NCBI RefSeq assembly: GCF_002251085.2
Contig: NZ_NOJZ02000001.1
Coordinates: 62,001 to 126,000 of the forward strand
DNA length: 64,000 nucleotides
Direction of reading: 5' to 3'
Origin: Romboutsia maritimum
GTDB taxonomy: Bacteria; Bacillota; Clostridia; Peptostreptococcales; Peptostreptococcaceae
Shown piece after piece: positions 1 to 9,232 of the stretch; the first letter of the stretch is position 1, and the number at the start of each line of letters is the position of its first letter. The notes under the pieces are model-generated. The model made no database searches, was not told the DNA's origin, and was given only the letters and a program-made list of their open reading frames with translations. Position numbers and translations under genes: made by a program.

Positions 1-1
1 A

Positions 2-709
2 AAACAAATGATGTTAAAAAAATGGGCTCATGCAAAATATATAGGTTACTTTCAAGCTTATACTAACACTTATGCTCCTCTTGAAGTTTTAAAAGAAAAA
101 TACGAAACAATACTTGAAATGGATGATGTTATAGGCCTTTCTATATCTACAAGACCAGACTGTCTTCCTGATGATGTAGTTGACTATCTAGCACAACTAA
201 ATGAAAGAACTAATTTATGGGTTGAATTAGGGCTTCAAACAATTCATGATTCTACTTCTAAATTAATAAATAGAGGTCATGATTATAAATCATTTTTAGA
301 TGGTTTAGAAAAGTTAAAAGCTAGAAATATTAAAGTCGTTGTTCATATTATAAATGGACTTCCTGGAGAAGATTATGATATGATGATGGATACAGCAAAA
401 GCCGTAAGTCAAATGGGTGTAGACGGTATTAAAATTCATTTATTACATGTTATAAAAGATACTCCTATGGAAAAAATGCTTGAAAAAGAAATGTTAAATT
501 TAATGACTCAAGACGAGTATGTAAATTTAGTATGTGACCAACTTGAAATTTTACCTGAAACTATGATAGTTCATAGACTTACAGGAGATGGTAAAAGAGA
601 TGAACTTGTCGGACCTTTATGGAGTTTAAAAAAATGGGAAGTTTTAAATCAAATAGATGATACATTAAAACAACGTAATTCTTATCAAGGATGTAAATAT
701 AATAAATAG
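2..709 (+). CDS. Radical SAM protein, TIGR01212/YtqA-like (5' end outside window)
   Basis: The reading frame is open from the first bases, so the gene begins upstream of the window. About 235 C-terminal residues of a family usually near 310 residues are present. The segment 'YFQAYTNTYAP' followed by 'GLQTIHD' and 'HIINGLPGE' is typical of the TIGR01212/YtqA branch of radical SAM enzymes. The CxxxCxxC iron-sulfur motif would lie upstream and is not visible. The family is thought to modify tRNA or another RNA substrate, but its reaction is not settled. A hairpin terminator follows the stop codon. The family assignment is firm; the function is not. Confidence 0.85.
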   Translation, partial: KQMMLKKWAHAKYIGYFQAYTNTYAPLEVLKEKYETILEMDDVIGLSISTRPDCLPDDVVDYLAQLNERTNLWVELGLQTIHDSTSKLINRGHDYKSFLDGLEKLKARNIKVVVHIINGLPGEDYDMMMDTAKAVSQMGVDGIKIHLLHVIKDTPMEKMLEKEMLNLMTQDEYVNLVCDQLEILPETMIVHRLTGDGKRDELVGPLWSLKKWEVLNQIDDTLKQRNSYQGCKYNK

Positions 710-745
710 AAAACTATTTTAAAATTAAATTTAAATTTTGTATAT

Positions 746-794
746 AATCTATATAAAAATTAATATTTTTAGTTTTTATATAGATTATTTTTTA
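746..794 (+). terminator. Rho-independent terminator after the radical SAM gene
   Basis: A 14-bp perfect inverted repeat (746-759 with 773-786) is followed by a run of T at 788-793. It sits 37 bases after the radical SAM stop codon and faces the plus strand. There is no comparable T run on the minus-strand side. Confidence 0.75.
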
Positions 795-834
795 ATTTTA
801 ATATATCTAGAATATATAGATATATTTATATGTT

Positions 835-1413
835 TTATTTCTGTTGTATGTTAATTTTTTTATTGTAAAAATTAACCATCATACTTTCTTTTATTTCTTT
901 ATATTCTTCTTCATATCCTAATTGTTTTAAAATTTCAAGACCAAATTCTATTGCTGTTGCAGGACCCCTACTAGTTATTATGTTGTCGTCTACAACAACA
1001 ATTTCATTTTCTTTATAATCTACACTAATCCTGTCTTGTACAAATCCAGGATATGATGTACACTTTTTATTTTTTAATACTCCAAATACTTCTAATGTTT
1101 CTGGTGCTGCACATATAGCTGCTATTAACTTATTGTCTTTATTAAATTCTTTAACTATATTCTTAACTCTCTCATCTTTTAAATTATCTGCCCCTGGCAA
1201 ACCCCCAGGTAGAACTACTCCATCATATTCTCTAGAATCAATATCATTTATATTACAGTCTGATTTTATCAATATTTTATGTGTCCCCTCTACATATTCT
1301 TTATCTATAGAACACATATGGCAAGTTACACTCGCTCTTCTTAATATATCAACAACTGATATTGCTTCAATTTCTTCAAATCCTTCTGCTAAAATAACTA
1401 ATACTTTTTTCAT
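835..1413 (-). CDS. DJ-1/PfpI family protein
   Basis: A 192-residue cytoplasmic protein matching the DJ-1 branch of the DJ-1/PfpI superfamily. The conserved glutamate is at residue 16 ('EGFEEIEA') and the nucleophile cysteine at residue 101 ('AAICAAPETL', the nucleophile elbow). 'LPGG' lies near residue 69. Relatives act as glyoxalase III, deglycase or chaperone-like proteins, or their substrate is unknown. The sequence does not tell which applies here. The start is an ATG preceded by AGGAGG at good spacing. The gene stands alone between two plus-strand genes, so it is probably monocistronic. The family is clear; the substrate is not. Confidence 0.88.
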   Translation of the reverse strand: MKKVLVILAEGFEEIEAISVVDILRRASVTCHMCSIDKEYVEGTHKILIKSDCNINDIDSREYDGVVLPGGLPGADNLKDERVKNIVKEFNKDNKLIAAICAAPETLEVFGVLKNKKCTSYPGFVQDRISVDYKENEIVVVDDNIITSRGPATAIEFGLEILKQLGYEEEYKEIKESMMVNFYNKKINIQQK

Positions 1414-1599
1414 ATATTCCTCCTAATTAACACTAATTTGATATTTATATTTGCTTACTTACAAAATTTATTAGTTGTAAATTTTAAAATAAATTGTTAT
1501 CATTAAACTGATTTAAATTTATTTTAAATATTTTAAAATTTATGAGAGATTATAATAATATAACTTATTATTTTCAATTAAAATTTACGAGGTGTAAAT

Positions 1600-2187
1600 A
1601 TGTTAATGAATACTCATTTTATGATTGCTAATTCTGTTATTGATAATATTGATGAAAATAAATCTTTTTTTATTAGTAAGAAAAACTTTATTTATGGAAA
1701 TCTAAAACCTGATATATCATCTCGATATGTGTTGAAAAAACATTACCTTGATGAATCACTTAATATGATTATTAATAAAATAAAGCACTTAAGTAATCTT
1801 ACTTTAGATTATTTAAATAAATACTTTTCAATAAGTAAGTTAAGCCAAGAAATAGGAGTAGTATGCCATTTTTTATGTGACTTTTTCTGTGTTCCTCATA
1901 GCCAACGTTGGGAGCTTTCTCATAGTATGAATAAACACATTGTTTATGAACGAGAATTGGCTATAATAGCTAAAAATACAGACTTATCTTCTATAAAAGG
2001 TGATTCTATAAAAAATAATAATATTGAAGAATTTTTCCATAATCTTTATGAAGAATATACTAAAAAGTTAGATTATAAAAATGACTTATTATTTTCAACT
2101 TATATTTGTAATAGCATTGTAAATTATATATTAGATTGTATTTTAAATAATACCGCAAATTATTATAGTATAAAAAATTGCTGCTAG
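1600..2187 (+). CDS. Zinc-dependent phospholipase C-like protein
   Basis: A 195-residue protein with the metal-ligand pattern of the zinc-dependent phospholipase C family (PF00882): His6, Asp38 ('LKPDIS'), His90 and Asp94 ('CHFLCDFF'), His100, and His113 with Glu117 ('HIVYE'). It has no signal peptide, unlike secreted alpha-toxin, so it is probably an intracellular housekeeping relative. These are common in Clostridia and their true substrate is unknown. The start ATG has a GAGGTG ribosome binding site. The stop codon lies at the first base of a hairpin shared with the convergent HAD gene. Confidence 0.75.
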   Translation: MLMNTHFMIANSVIDNIDENKSFFISKKNFIYGNLKPDISSRYVLKKHYLDESLNMIINKIKHLSNLTLDYLNKYFSISKLSQEIGVVCHFLCDFFCVPHSQRWELSHSMNKHIVYERELAIIAKNTDLSSIKGDSIKNNNIEEFFHNLYEEYTKKLDYKNDLLFSTYICNSIVNYILDCILNNTANYYSIKNCC

Positions 2188-2216
2188 GTGTTGAAATTAA
2201 TTTTCAACACCATTTA
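2187..2216. terminator. Bidirectional terminator overlapping both stop codons
   Basis: A 10-bp perfect stem (2187-2196 with 2202-2211) lies exactly between the convergent genes. It includes the last base of the upstream stop codon and the stop codon of the minus-strand HAD gene. The plus side continues into an AT-rich tail ('atttatttta'). The minus side reaches a T run after about eight bases. Confidence 0.7.
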
Positions 2217-2982
2217 TTTTATTTATAATATCTAAAGCTTCCTTTACATTTTTAGCTTTATAATTTGCTACTTTTTTTACTGAATCCCTTGCATCATTCA
2301 TAACAAAACTATATTTAAACCCTTCTAACATACATATATCATTTGGTGAATCTCCTATAGTTGCAATTTCATCCATCTTAGTTCCTAAAATTTCACTTAC
2401 ATATTCAATTGATGCTTTTTTTGATACACCTTTAGGTACTATATTTAATGTATATGGCCCAGATAAATATATATCTAACAATTCACCAAATTCACTTTTA
2501 AAATAAAGTTCTATACGTCCTAATTCATCTAAGTTATCACATACTATACCTATATTTCCTACTAAATTATCAAAATTATCTTTTTTTATAAAATTTGGAT
2601 CAACTATAAAGTCACTAGTATAATGCTTAAAAATATGCTCTCCTCCTATAAGAACTACATCTCCATCATATTTAAAATATAAATGAGCAGTATCTGACTC
2701 AAATCTATTTATTACTTTTTTTACTAAATTATCATCTATTGTTCCCTTAAAAATTAACTGATGATCTTTATCATGTATGAAAGATCCATTTTCACATATA
2801 TAATATCCATTTAATTTTATATTATCTTTAGTCATATTATAAGCTTGTTTAAATATTCTACCTGTAGCTATATGAAACTTTACACCTTTTTTCTCTATTT
2901 CTTTAATTGCGTTTGAATCCTCATCACTTATACCATCATGATAAAGTGTTCCATCTAAATCACAAAATATATGTTTTATCAT
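2197..2982 (-). CDS. Cof-type HAD-IIB family phosphatase
   Basis: A 261-residue HAD-superfamily hydrolase of the Cof/YwpJ type. Motif I is 'DLDGTL' (nucleophile Asp8, general acid Asp10), motif II 'ATGR' is near residue 40, a lysine ('PKGVSKK') is near residue 185, and motif IV 'GDSPND' is near residue 211. The C2-type cap typical of the IIB subfamily lies between motifs II and III. Such enzymes dephosphorylate sugar phosphates, flavin phosphates or PLP, and specificity cannot be read from sequence. The start has an AGGAGG site. It lies 27 bases downstream of cinA on the same strand, so the two are probably cotranscribed. Confidence 0.88.
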   Translation of the reverse strand: MIKHIFCDLDGTLYHDGISDEDSNAIKEIEKKGVKFHIATGRIFKQAYNMTKDNIKLNGYYICENGSFIHDKDHQLIFKGTIDDNLVKKVINRFESDTAHLYFKYDGDVVLIGGEHIFKHYTSDFIVDPNFIKKDNFDNLVGNIGIVCDNLDELGRIELYFKSEFGELLDIYLSGPYTLNIVPKGVSKKASIEYVSEILGTKMDEIATIGDSPNDICMLEGFKYSFVMNDARDSVKKVANYKAKNVKEALDIINKINGVEN

Positions 2983-3009
2983 ATTTTTTCCTCCTAAATG
3001 CTAATCAGA

Positions 3010-4245
3010 TTACATATTTATTAATTTTAATCTTAATTCATTTAATATATCTTTTGTTGCTCGTTGTCTTATTAATTGTCTGTTTCCATTAAGATTAAGC
3101 TTTTTAACAATAGTTTGTCCATTTATATAAATTCCTATATAAACAAGTCCCACAGGTTTATCTTTTGTTCCACCTTCTGGACCTGCAATACCAGTAGTTG
3201 ATAAACCTATATTAGTATTAAATGTTTTAGATACTCCTTGTGCCATTTCAATAGCTGTTTCTTCACTTACTGCTCCAAATTTATTTAAAGTTTCTCTTTT
3301 AACTCCTAATCTTTCCATTTTTGCTTCATTAGAATAAGTAACGCACCCTTCCATAAAAATAGAAGATATACCTGGATAATTTATAAGTTGTGATGAAACC
3401 ATTCCTCCTGTACAAGATTCTGCTACTGCTATTTTTAAATTTTTATCTACTAATATTTTAGCCACACTATCTTCTAATGTCTCATCATCTTCCCCATAAA
3501 TACTATTTTTTAATATAGATTTAATATTCTCTATTACAGGTTTTATTAAACTTAATGCTTTATCTTCATTTTCTGCTTTTGCTGTTACTCTTATATCAAC
3601 TGCCATTTCTTTTGCATATAAAGCAACGGTTGGATTACTTTGTTTTTTCAATATATCTTGTAATTTTATTTCTAGACGTGATTCTCCTATTCCATAAACT
3701 TTTATAGTTTTTGATATAATTACATCTTCTGTTAAATTTATTAAATATGGCTTCACACTTTCATTAAACATTGCAACCATTTCTCTTGGTGGTCCCGGTA
3801 AAATTATTATTGTTTTGTTATCTTTTTTTAAAATTGCTCCTGGAGCGGTTCCATTATTATTTTCAAGTATTATAGCATCTTTCGGAAAATATGCTTGTTT
3901 TTTATTATTTTCAGTTGGTACTTTATTAATTTTATTAAAATATAAATTTATTTTATCCCAAGAAGGATTATGAAGTTCTAATTTTTGATTAAAATACTTA
4001 GCTGCTACTTCCTTAGTCATATCATCATCTGTGGGACCTAATCCTCCTGTAGTTATTACTATATCACTTCTTTTTAAGCTTTCTTCAAAGCATTTTATTA
4101 ATCTATCTTCATTATCTCCTACTGTTTGTTGATAATAAACCTCTACTCCAATTGACGCTAATTCTTTTGCTAAAAATTGTGAATTTGTATTTACTATATC
4201 TCCTAAAAGAATTTCTGTTCCTACACTTATTATTTCTGCTTTCAT
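3010..4245 (-). CDS. cinA: CinA family nicotinamide nucleotide amidase / ADP-ribose pyrophosphatase-like protein
   Basis: A 411-residue two-domain CinA. The N-terminal MoaB/MogA-like (COG1058) domain begins 'MKAEIISVGTEILLGD' with 'GGLGPTDDD' further on. The C-terminal PncC-type domain contains 'AESCTGG' and 'STTGIAGPEGG'. CinA proteins deamidate nicotinamide mononucleotide and/or hydrolyse ADP-ribose in pyridine nucleotide recycling; the name comes from competence in other bacteria. A GTG three codons upstream is also in frame, but AAAGGGGTG lies six bases before the ATG at 4245 and overlaps that GTG, so the ATG is the start. It leads an operon with the HAD gene. Confidence 0.93.
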   Translation of the reverse strand: MKAEIISVGTEILLGDIVNTNSQFLAKELASIGVEVYYQQTVGDNEDRLIKCFEESLKRSDIVITTGGLGPTDDDMTKEVAAKYFNQKLELHNPSWDKINLYFNKINKVPTENNKKQAYFPKDAIILENNNGTAPGAILKKDNKTIIILPGPPREMVAMFNESVKPYLINLTEDVIISKTIKVYGIGESRLEIKLQDILKKQSNPTVALYAKEMAVDIRVTAKAENEDKALSLIKPVIENIKSILKNSIYGEDDETLEDSVAKILVDKNLKIAVAESCTGGMVSSQLINYPGISSIFMEGCVTYSNEAKMERLGVKRETLNKFGAVSEETAIEMAQGVSKTFNTNIGLSTTGIAGPEGGTKDKPVGLVYIGIYINGQTIVKKLNLNGNRQLIRQRATKDILNELRLKLINM

Positions 4246-4254
4246 ACTTTTCAC

Positions 4255-4596
4255 CCCTTTAGATATAATTTTAAACTATTTTGGTTAAATTGATGTAATA
4301 AATTTCTAATTTTTTATTAATAAAATGTACGTAATCTCGGTGTCTCACCATGACCACCAGCTTAAGAACTCATTTTATAGCCTTATGTTTTATGAAAATC
4401 TTCACCTAAAATTTCATTGTTATCAAATATTTTTTATCTTAACAATATCATTTTTACTATTAGCTTTTTACAATTCTTTCCTAAGAGTAAATAATTATAA
4501 AGGTATTAATGGATTTGTGTTTCTTTTAATAAGTTATCCATAACTAAACTCCTAATGTTTATAAAAACCTAAATCATTACTTCTTCTTATTTTTGA
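4255..4596. other. Intergenic stretch with a relatively GC-rich island
   Basis: No supported gene. The stretch should hold the cinA promoter and the end of the ABC transporter transcript. Bases about 4330-4385 are noticeably richer in G and C than the surrounding intergenic DNA and contain a short hairpin ('ggtgtctcacc'). An open frame of 72 codons crosses it, but it has no ribosome binding site and resembles no protein I recognise. It could be a relic of a mobile element end or a small RNA. Confidence 0.4.
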
Positions 4597-7203
4597 CTAT
4601 ACACTCTCTTGTCTAATATTTTCTATTATATTTTCTTTATTTATCTTCTTCATAGGTATATATGATGAAATAAATGTAATCATAAATATTCCTACAACAG
4701 ATATTAAAACTGCATTCCATGGTAATACTATACCTAATTGTATAACATCGCCAAGCACCTTATTTATAAGTACATCTATTGCAAGTCCTATAGGAACTCC
4801 ATAAACTAAAGCTAAAACTCCATACAGCAAACTTTCAAGATATATCATCTTATTAAATCCACTTTGCGTTACACCTATTGACTTAATTACAGCAAGTTCT
4901 CTCTTTCTTAAATTTATATTTGTACTTATAGTATTTACTATATTAGTTATACTCACTAATGATATAACTGTTACAAAACCATATATAAATATCTTTATTA
5001 CCATAGTAGACTGTTCTATTTTTAATGCAGCCTCTGCTTCGTCATATACATCATATCCATACTTTTTTGCTACTTCTTTTATATCTTTTCTAGTATTTTC
5101 TTCTTTATCAGAATTTATATAAATATTCCCACTATTAATCTCATATCCTAATTTTAATCCTACCTCGTCATAAGTTATAAAATCTATTCCCATATAAGTA
5201 GAATTATTATTTCCTGGAAGTAAATCCTCAGTAGTAGCTAATACTTTTAATTTAATTGATTCTCTTACTTCATTACTATCTTTGTCGTGAGAAATCTTAT
5301 AAGCATTTATTGTATCTCCTACTTTATAATTAGTTAAAGATATATCACCTTTTTTACCTGGCTCCTTATAGTAACTTTTATTTCTAAGTATTATACCATT
5401 TTCTTTTATAGCAATTTTTTTATCAAAACTACCATCTTTTAACTTTAAGTCATCTATCTCTCTATCTCCTGTAAAGTAAAATATGTTATTTATAAAATCA
5501 TATACTTCTTCACCATTTTTATTTGCTTTAGAAAAATTACTATCTATTAAATCTTTATATTTCTTATTTATATTCCTTTCACTAACATTTGCATAAGCAC
5601 TATAATTATTAGTAACACTAAGTTTTTCTATTCCATTTATTTTATTTAAATCATCTATTATATTAGTCTCTTCTACAGTACCATTTTTACCTAACCCTAC
5701 ATCATAATTCATTGTCCCACTATTAACTTTATTTGCTTTTACAAATAACTCTACAAATCCACTAAATGATATAAATATTACTACACTAATTATTAGTGAG
5801 AATAAAGTTATTCTAAATTTCTTTTTATTTCGTCTCAAGTTCTTATATGCAAGAACTCCTTCAGTTTTAAATAATAACCTAACTAATTTAGAATCTTTTA
5901 CTTTTCCTAATTTAAAATTATCACTATTTTTTATAGCATCTAAAGGTGAAGTTTTTGCTGCATTAAGTGCTGGTAATATTGCTGATACTATTATTGTTAG
6001 TAATACTATTGCAACACTTCCTATAATTACATAAGGATTGTAAACTACCCTTAATCCCATTTCAGCAACAAGTGAACTACTAAATAGAGTTTTTGTTAAT
6101 TTAAATACTAAATCTATAGCAAAAGTTCCAGTTAATAGACCTAAAGGTATACCTACTACACTTACTATAATTGCTTCTATAAATACTAACTTCATAACCT
6201 GAGATTTTGTTGCACCTATGGAATTTAATATCCCAAATTGTTTTTTACGATCATTTATAGAAATACTAAAAGCATTGTATACTGTCGCTATTGTACATGT
6301 AACTACTAAAGTTGTTACAATAAGTAGTATTAAATTAATTGTTTCATTTATATTAGCGTAAGCACTTGCATCTTCTAATCTTAGTAAATGCTCATTAAAT
6401 GATAAGTTTTCATAAGCTACACCCATATCATTATTATAAATCATAGAATCGCTATCATCCTCAGTACTTTCTACTTTCAACCCTAAATTTTTAGATATAG
6501 TTGATGCAATTTCATAAATTTCATTAGGCTTTTTAGCCGATATAGCTACATTTACTACATCATCTTTAGGTTGTTTTTTTATATCTAAATATGTGATTGA
6601 ACTTACAACATCATCTCCAATCTCGTATATTGGCTTATTCATAACACCAACTATCTTAAAATCTTTACTTTTTTTATCTACTATAGTTTCATTTTCATCT
6701 AATGCTATACTGTTTCTATCTTGTCCTTCTTTACCTACTCTACTTCCAATGTTAAGATTTATAGTGTCCCCTATTTTTTTATCAATTAAAATTATAGCTC
6801 TTTCACTTAATATAATTTCATTTTTATTGGTAGGAAGTTTACCTTCTTTTAAGTTCACTTGGTATCCTTCAAAACCAATATTATCATAAGCTTTAACTTG
6901 AATTAAGTTTCTTTTTTCATTACTTAACTTTGCATACCCTAAATTATCACTAAGAGAACTTTTTGATATACCAGCACTCTTTGTTATAATATCTAAGTCA
7001 TCTTTTTTTATATCATAAAAAGTTGCATGGAAATCACCCTTGCTAGCTATAGTTTCTCTAATTTGATAGTCCATAAAACTTTCAAATATATTACCTATTC
7101 CACAAATTAATGATGTAGATAATATTATTCCTATTATAGTAACTATTGTTCTTTTCTTATTTTCTTTTAAATATCTTAAAGTTAAAGACGTATATAAATT
7201 CAT
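4597..7203 (-). CDS. ABC transporter permease, duplicated FtsX/MacB type
   Basis: An 868-residue membrane protein with two FtsX-type permease units. Each has a leading transmembrane helix (about residues 18-38 and 465-485), a large extracytoplasmic domain of 220-260 residues, and three further helices (about 290-420 and 730-860). This architecture occurs in transporters that export or remove peptides and lipids, or that transduce force to cell-wall enzymes. The ATG directly follows the stop of the ATPase gene (no gap), with GAGGTG inside the end of that gene, indicating translational coupling. Next to a two-component system, a role in sensing or resisting cell-envelope antibiotics is likely. 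The substrate cannot be inferred. Confidence 0.88.
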   Translation of the reverse strand: MNLYTSLTLRYLKENKKRTIVTIIGIILSTSLICGIGNIFESFMDYQIRETIASKGDFHATFYDIKKDDLDIITKSAGISKSSLSDNLGYAKLSNEKRNLIQVKAYDNIGFEGYQVNLKEGKLPTNKNEIILSERAIILIDKKIGDTINLNIGSRVGKEGQDRNSIALDENETIVDKKSKDFKIVGVMNKPIYEIGDDVVSSITYLDIKKQPKDDVVNVAISAKKPNEIYEIASTISKNLGLKVESTEDDSDSMIYNNDMGVAYENLSFNEHLLRLEDASAYANINETINLILLIVTTLVVTCTIATVYNAFSISINDRKKQFGILNSIGATKSQVMKLVFIEAIIVSVVGIPLGLLTGTFAIDLVFKLTKTLFSSSLVAEMGLRVVYNPYVIIGSVAIVLLTIIVSAILPALNAAKTSPLDAIKNSDNFKLGKVKDSKLVRLLFKTEGVLAYKNLRRNKKKFRITLFSLIISVVIFISFSGFVELFVKANKVNSGTMNYDVGLGKNGTVEETNIIDDLNKINGIEKLSVTNNYSAYANVSERNINKKYKDLIDSNFSKANKNGEEVYDFINNIFYFTGDREIDDLKLKDGSFDKKIAIKENGIILRNKSYYKEPGKKGDISLTNYKVGDTINAYKISHDKDSNEVRESIKLKVLATTEDLLPGNNNSTYMGIDFITYDEVGLKLGYEINSGNIYINSDKEENTRKDIKEVAKKYGYDVYDEAEAALKIEQSTMVIKIFIYGFVTVISLVSITNIVNTISTNINLRKRELAVIKSIGVTQSGFNKMIYLESLLYGVLALVYGVPIGLAIDVLINKVLGDVIQLGIVLPWNAVLISVVGIFMITFISSYIPMKKINKENIIENIRQESV

Positions 7204-7881
7204 TTATATCACCTCGTTAACTTTAATAATTCCATCTTCTATAGTTATAACTCTATCCGCTTGCAGAGCAATATTGTTATCATGAGTTATCATTATTAAG
7301 GTTTGGTTGTATTTCTTCACTGATAACTTTAATAACTTTAATACCTCTTTTGAGTTTTTACTATCTAAGTTTCCTGTTGGTTCATCTGCAAGAACTATAG
7401 CTGGTCTATTTATAAGTGCTCTACCTATGGAAGTTCTTTGTTGTTGACCTCCACTTAACTCATTTGGAAAATGATTCTCTCTTTCTTTTAATCCTAATGT
7501 TTTTAATAAATCATCTAAATATTCTTTTTCTATTTTTCTATTATCAAGTTCTGCTGGTAATAATATATTTTCCTTTGCACTAAGTACAGGTATTAAATTG
7601 TAAAACTGATATATAAGTCCTACATTCCTTCTTCTAAATATAGATAAATCTTTTTCTTTTAAAGTATATATATCTACATCATTTATAAATACTTTTCCGC
7701 TAGTTGGTTTATCAACTCCACCTAGTAAGTGTAGTAAAGTGCTTTTACCACTACCACTCGGTCCTACTATTGCAACAAATTCACCTTTATTTATTGATAA
7801 ATTTATATTTTTTAAGGCATCTACCTTTACCTCACCTTTACCATAACTTTTTGTTAAATTTTCAACCTTTAAAATCTCCAT
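7204..7881 (-). CDS. ABC transporter ATP-binding protein (MacB/LolD/BceA type)
   Basis: A 225-residue ATPase with Walker A 'GPSGSGKST' (residues 40-48), a Q-loop 'IYQFYNLIP', signature 'LSGGQQQR', Walker B 'ADEPTGNLDS' and an H-loop His ('THDNN'). The 'EPTGNLDS' form is typical of ATPases that partner FtsX-type permeases. The start has AGGAGG. It is followed without a gap by the duplicated-FtsX permease. A candidate operator and promoter lie in the 110 bases between this gene and the upstream histidine kinase gene, so the transporter pair can be transcribed separately from the regulator pair. Confidence 0.93.
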   Translation of the reverse strand: MEILKVENLTKSYGKGEVKVDALKNINLSINKGEFVAIVGPSGSGKSTLLHLLGGVDKPTSGKVFINDVDIYTLKEKDLSIFRRRNVGLIYQFYNLIPVLSAKENILLPAELDNRKIEKEYLDDLLKTLGLKERENHFPNELSGGQQQRTSIGRALINRPAIVLADEPTGNLDSKNSKEVLKLLKLSVKKYNQTLIMITHDNNIALQADRVITIEDGIIKVNEVI

Positions 7882-7937
7882 ATTATCCTCCGTATATTCC
7901 TTTTTTATAAAAGGCTAACTTTATTTTCTTAACTTAT

Positions 7938-7976
7938 ATTTTATAGTTTACAGATTCATCCTTACATTAAGGTGAA
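7938..7976 (-). promoter_or_regulatory. Candidate response-regulator operator and promoter for the ABC genes
   Basis: An inverted repeat with 9-10 base arms, CCTTA and TAAGG cores flanked by TTCA and TGAA, occupies 7955-7976. A TATAAAAT element (minus strand) lies at 7938-7945. The region where the -35 element should be falls inside the repeat and is a poor match to TTGACA. That layout is typical of promoters switched on by OmpR-family regulators. Binding is inferred, not shown. Confidence 0.45.
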
Positions 7977-7990
7977 TTAAATATTGCAGA

Positions 7991-9232
7991 TTAGTCACTA
8001 TAAGTTTTATAGAATATAATATGGAACTCTGCACCTTTATTTTTCTCACTTTTAACATATACCTCGCCATTTTGGCTTTCTATTATAGACTTTGCCATAG
8101 CGAGTCCAATTCCTACACTGTCTTCTTTTGAACTACTTTTTCCTTTATAGAATCTTTTAAATATATGAGGTAAATCCTTCTTATCTATTCCTTCTCCACT
8201 ATCTTTTATAATTATTTCACTATATAGTGGATTTTCTTCATAATTAATTTTTAAACTTCCATTTTTCGGAGTATGCTCTATGCAATTTTTAATTATATTA
8301 ACTAAAGCTTCACTAGACCAATCCATATCTCCATTATAAGTAATAATATCATCACCACTTATGCTAAGTTCTATATTTTTAAGCTCTATTGGAATTAAAC
8401 TTGGTTGAAGTGATCTTATTACTAATTCTTTAATATTTACTTTTTCAGATTTAAAATCTATAACTTTAGCTTCTACTTTAGAAAGCTTTAGCATACTTTT
8501 TATTAACCATTCCATCCTATTTAATTGCGATTTTATTTTATCTAAGAATTCTATTTTAGTCTCCTTTGATATATCTCCATACATTAAATCATTAAGTATT
8601 ATAAGTGAGGTCATAGGAGTTTTTAATTGATGCGAAATATCTGAAATAGTATCATTTAAAAAAATTTTCTCATTGTTTAATAATTCTACTTTTTCTTTAA
8701 GTATATTGGTCATTTTTAAAAGTTCAGTTTTAAGAAGTCCAATTTGACCTTCTTGATTTTTATTTTTCATTTCAAATTTTTTACCTTCTGAGATATTATA
8801 TATATAATTAGTCATATCTTTTATATCACTATATATACTATTAAAATAATACATAACTAAAATCATAATCAAAATAAATATAAAAGTTATAAATAATGAA
8901 TTTATACTAAATATTTCTTTTATACTTTTGATTATAATTGGTTCATTTCTAAGACTTATATTTTCATTATAGTTATATTTATTTAATACTTTTTTTCCTA
9001 AATTTATATTTTCCTTTGATTGTGCTTGAGTTATTATATCTATTATTTCACTTTCTAAATTAGGATTTTTAGAAACTATAGTTCCTACTATAGCTTGATT
9101 AATTTCTACTACTTTATCTTTTATTATATTTACACTTATAAAACTAATTCCTAGAGAAATTATCATAGTAATTATAAATAAACCTATATAATTTCTTATA
9201 AAACTTTTTATCTCAACATTAGACAGAAACAT
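7991..9232 (-). CDS. Sensor histidine kinase
   Basis: A 413-residue membrane kinase. Transmembrane helices lie at about residues 14-38 and 108-130, with an extracytoplasmic sensor of about 70 residues between them. They are followed by a linker and HisKA with 'DISHQLKTP' (phospho-acceptor His near 201). The HATPase domain has an N-box ('NIIKNCIEHT'), 'DSGEGI' and 'GIGLAMAKSI'. In-frame codons upstream would extend the frame, but GGAAGTG six bases before the ATG at 9232 fits best. The gene then overlaps the regulator's end by 14 bases. The sensor loop is longer than in intramembrane-sensing BceS kinases, so it may bind ligand directly. Confidence 0.9.
   Translation of the reverse strand: MFLSNVEIKSFIRNYIGLFIITMIISLGISFISVNIIKDKVVEINQAIVGTIVSKNPNLESEIIDIITQAQSKENINLGKKVLNKYNYNENISLRNEPIIIKSIKEIFSINSLFITFIFILIMILVMYYFNSIYSDIKDMTNYIYNISEGKKFEMKNKNQEGQIGLLKTELLKMTNILKEKVELLNNEKIFLNDTISDISHQLKTPMTSLIILNDLMYGDISKETKIEFLDKIKSQLNRMEWLIKSMLKLSKVEAKVIDFKSEKVNIKELVIRSLQPSLIPIELKNIELSISGDDIITYNGDMDWSSEALVNIIKNCIEHTPKNGSLKINYEENPLYSEIIIKDSGEGIDKKDLPHIFKRFYKGKSSSKEDSVGIGLAMAKSIIESQNGEVYVKSEKNKGAEFHIIFYKTYSD

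Noticed and set aside
801-825. Second inverted repeat ATATATCT/AGATATAT after the DJ-1 gene
   Set aside because: Short, made only of A-T plus one C-G pair, with no T run on the minus strand. Too weak to call a terminator.
4325-4543. 72-codon open frame in the cinA/ABC intergenic region
   Set aside because: No ribosome binding site, no recognisable homology, and a composition that changes within the frame. Treated as noncoding.
6593-6889. 98-codon plus-strand frame inside the ABC permease gene
   Set aside because: Antisense shadow of a well-supported gene with no ribosome binding site.
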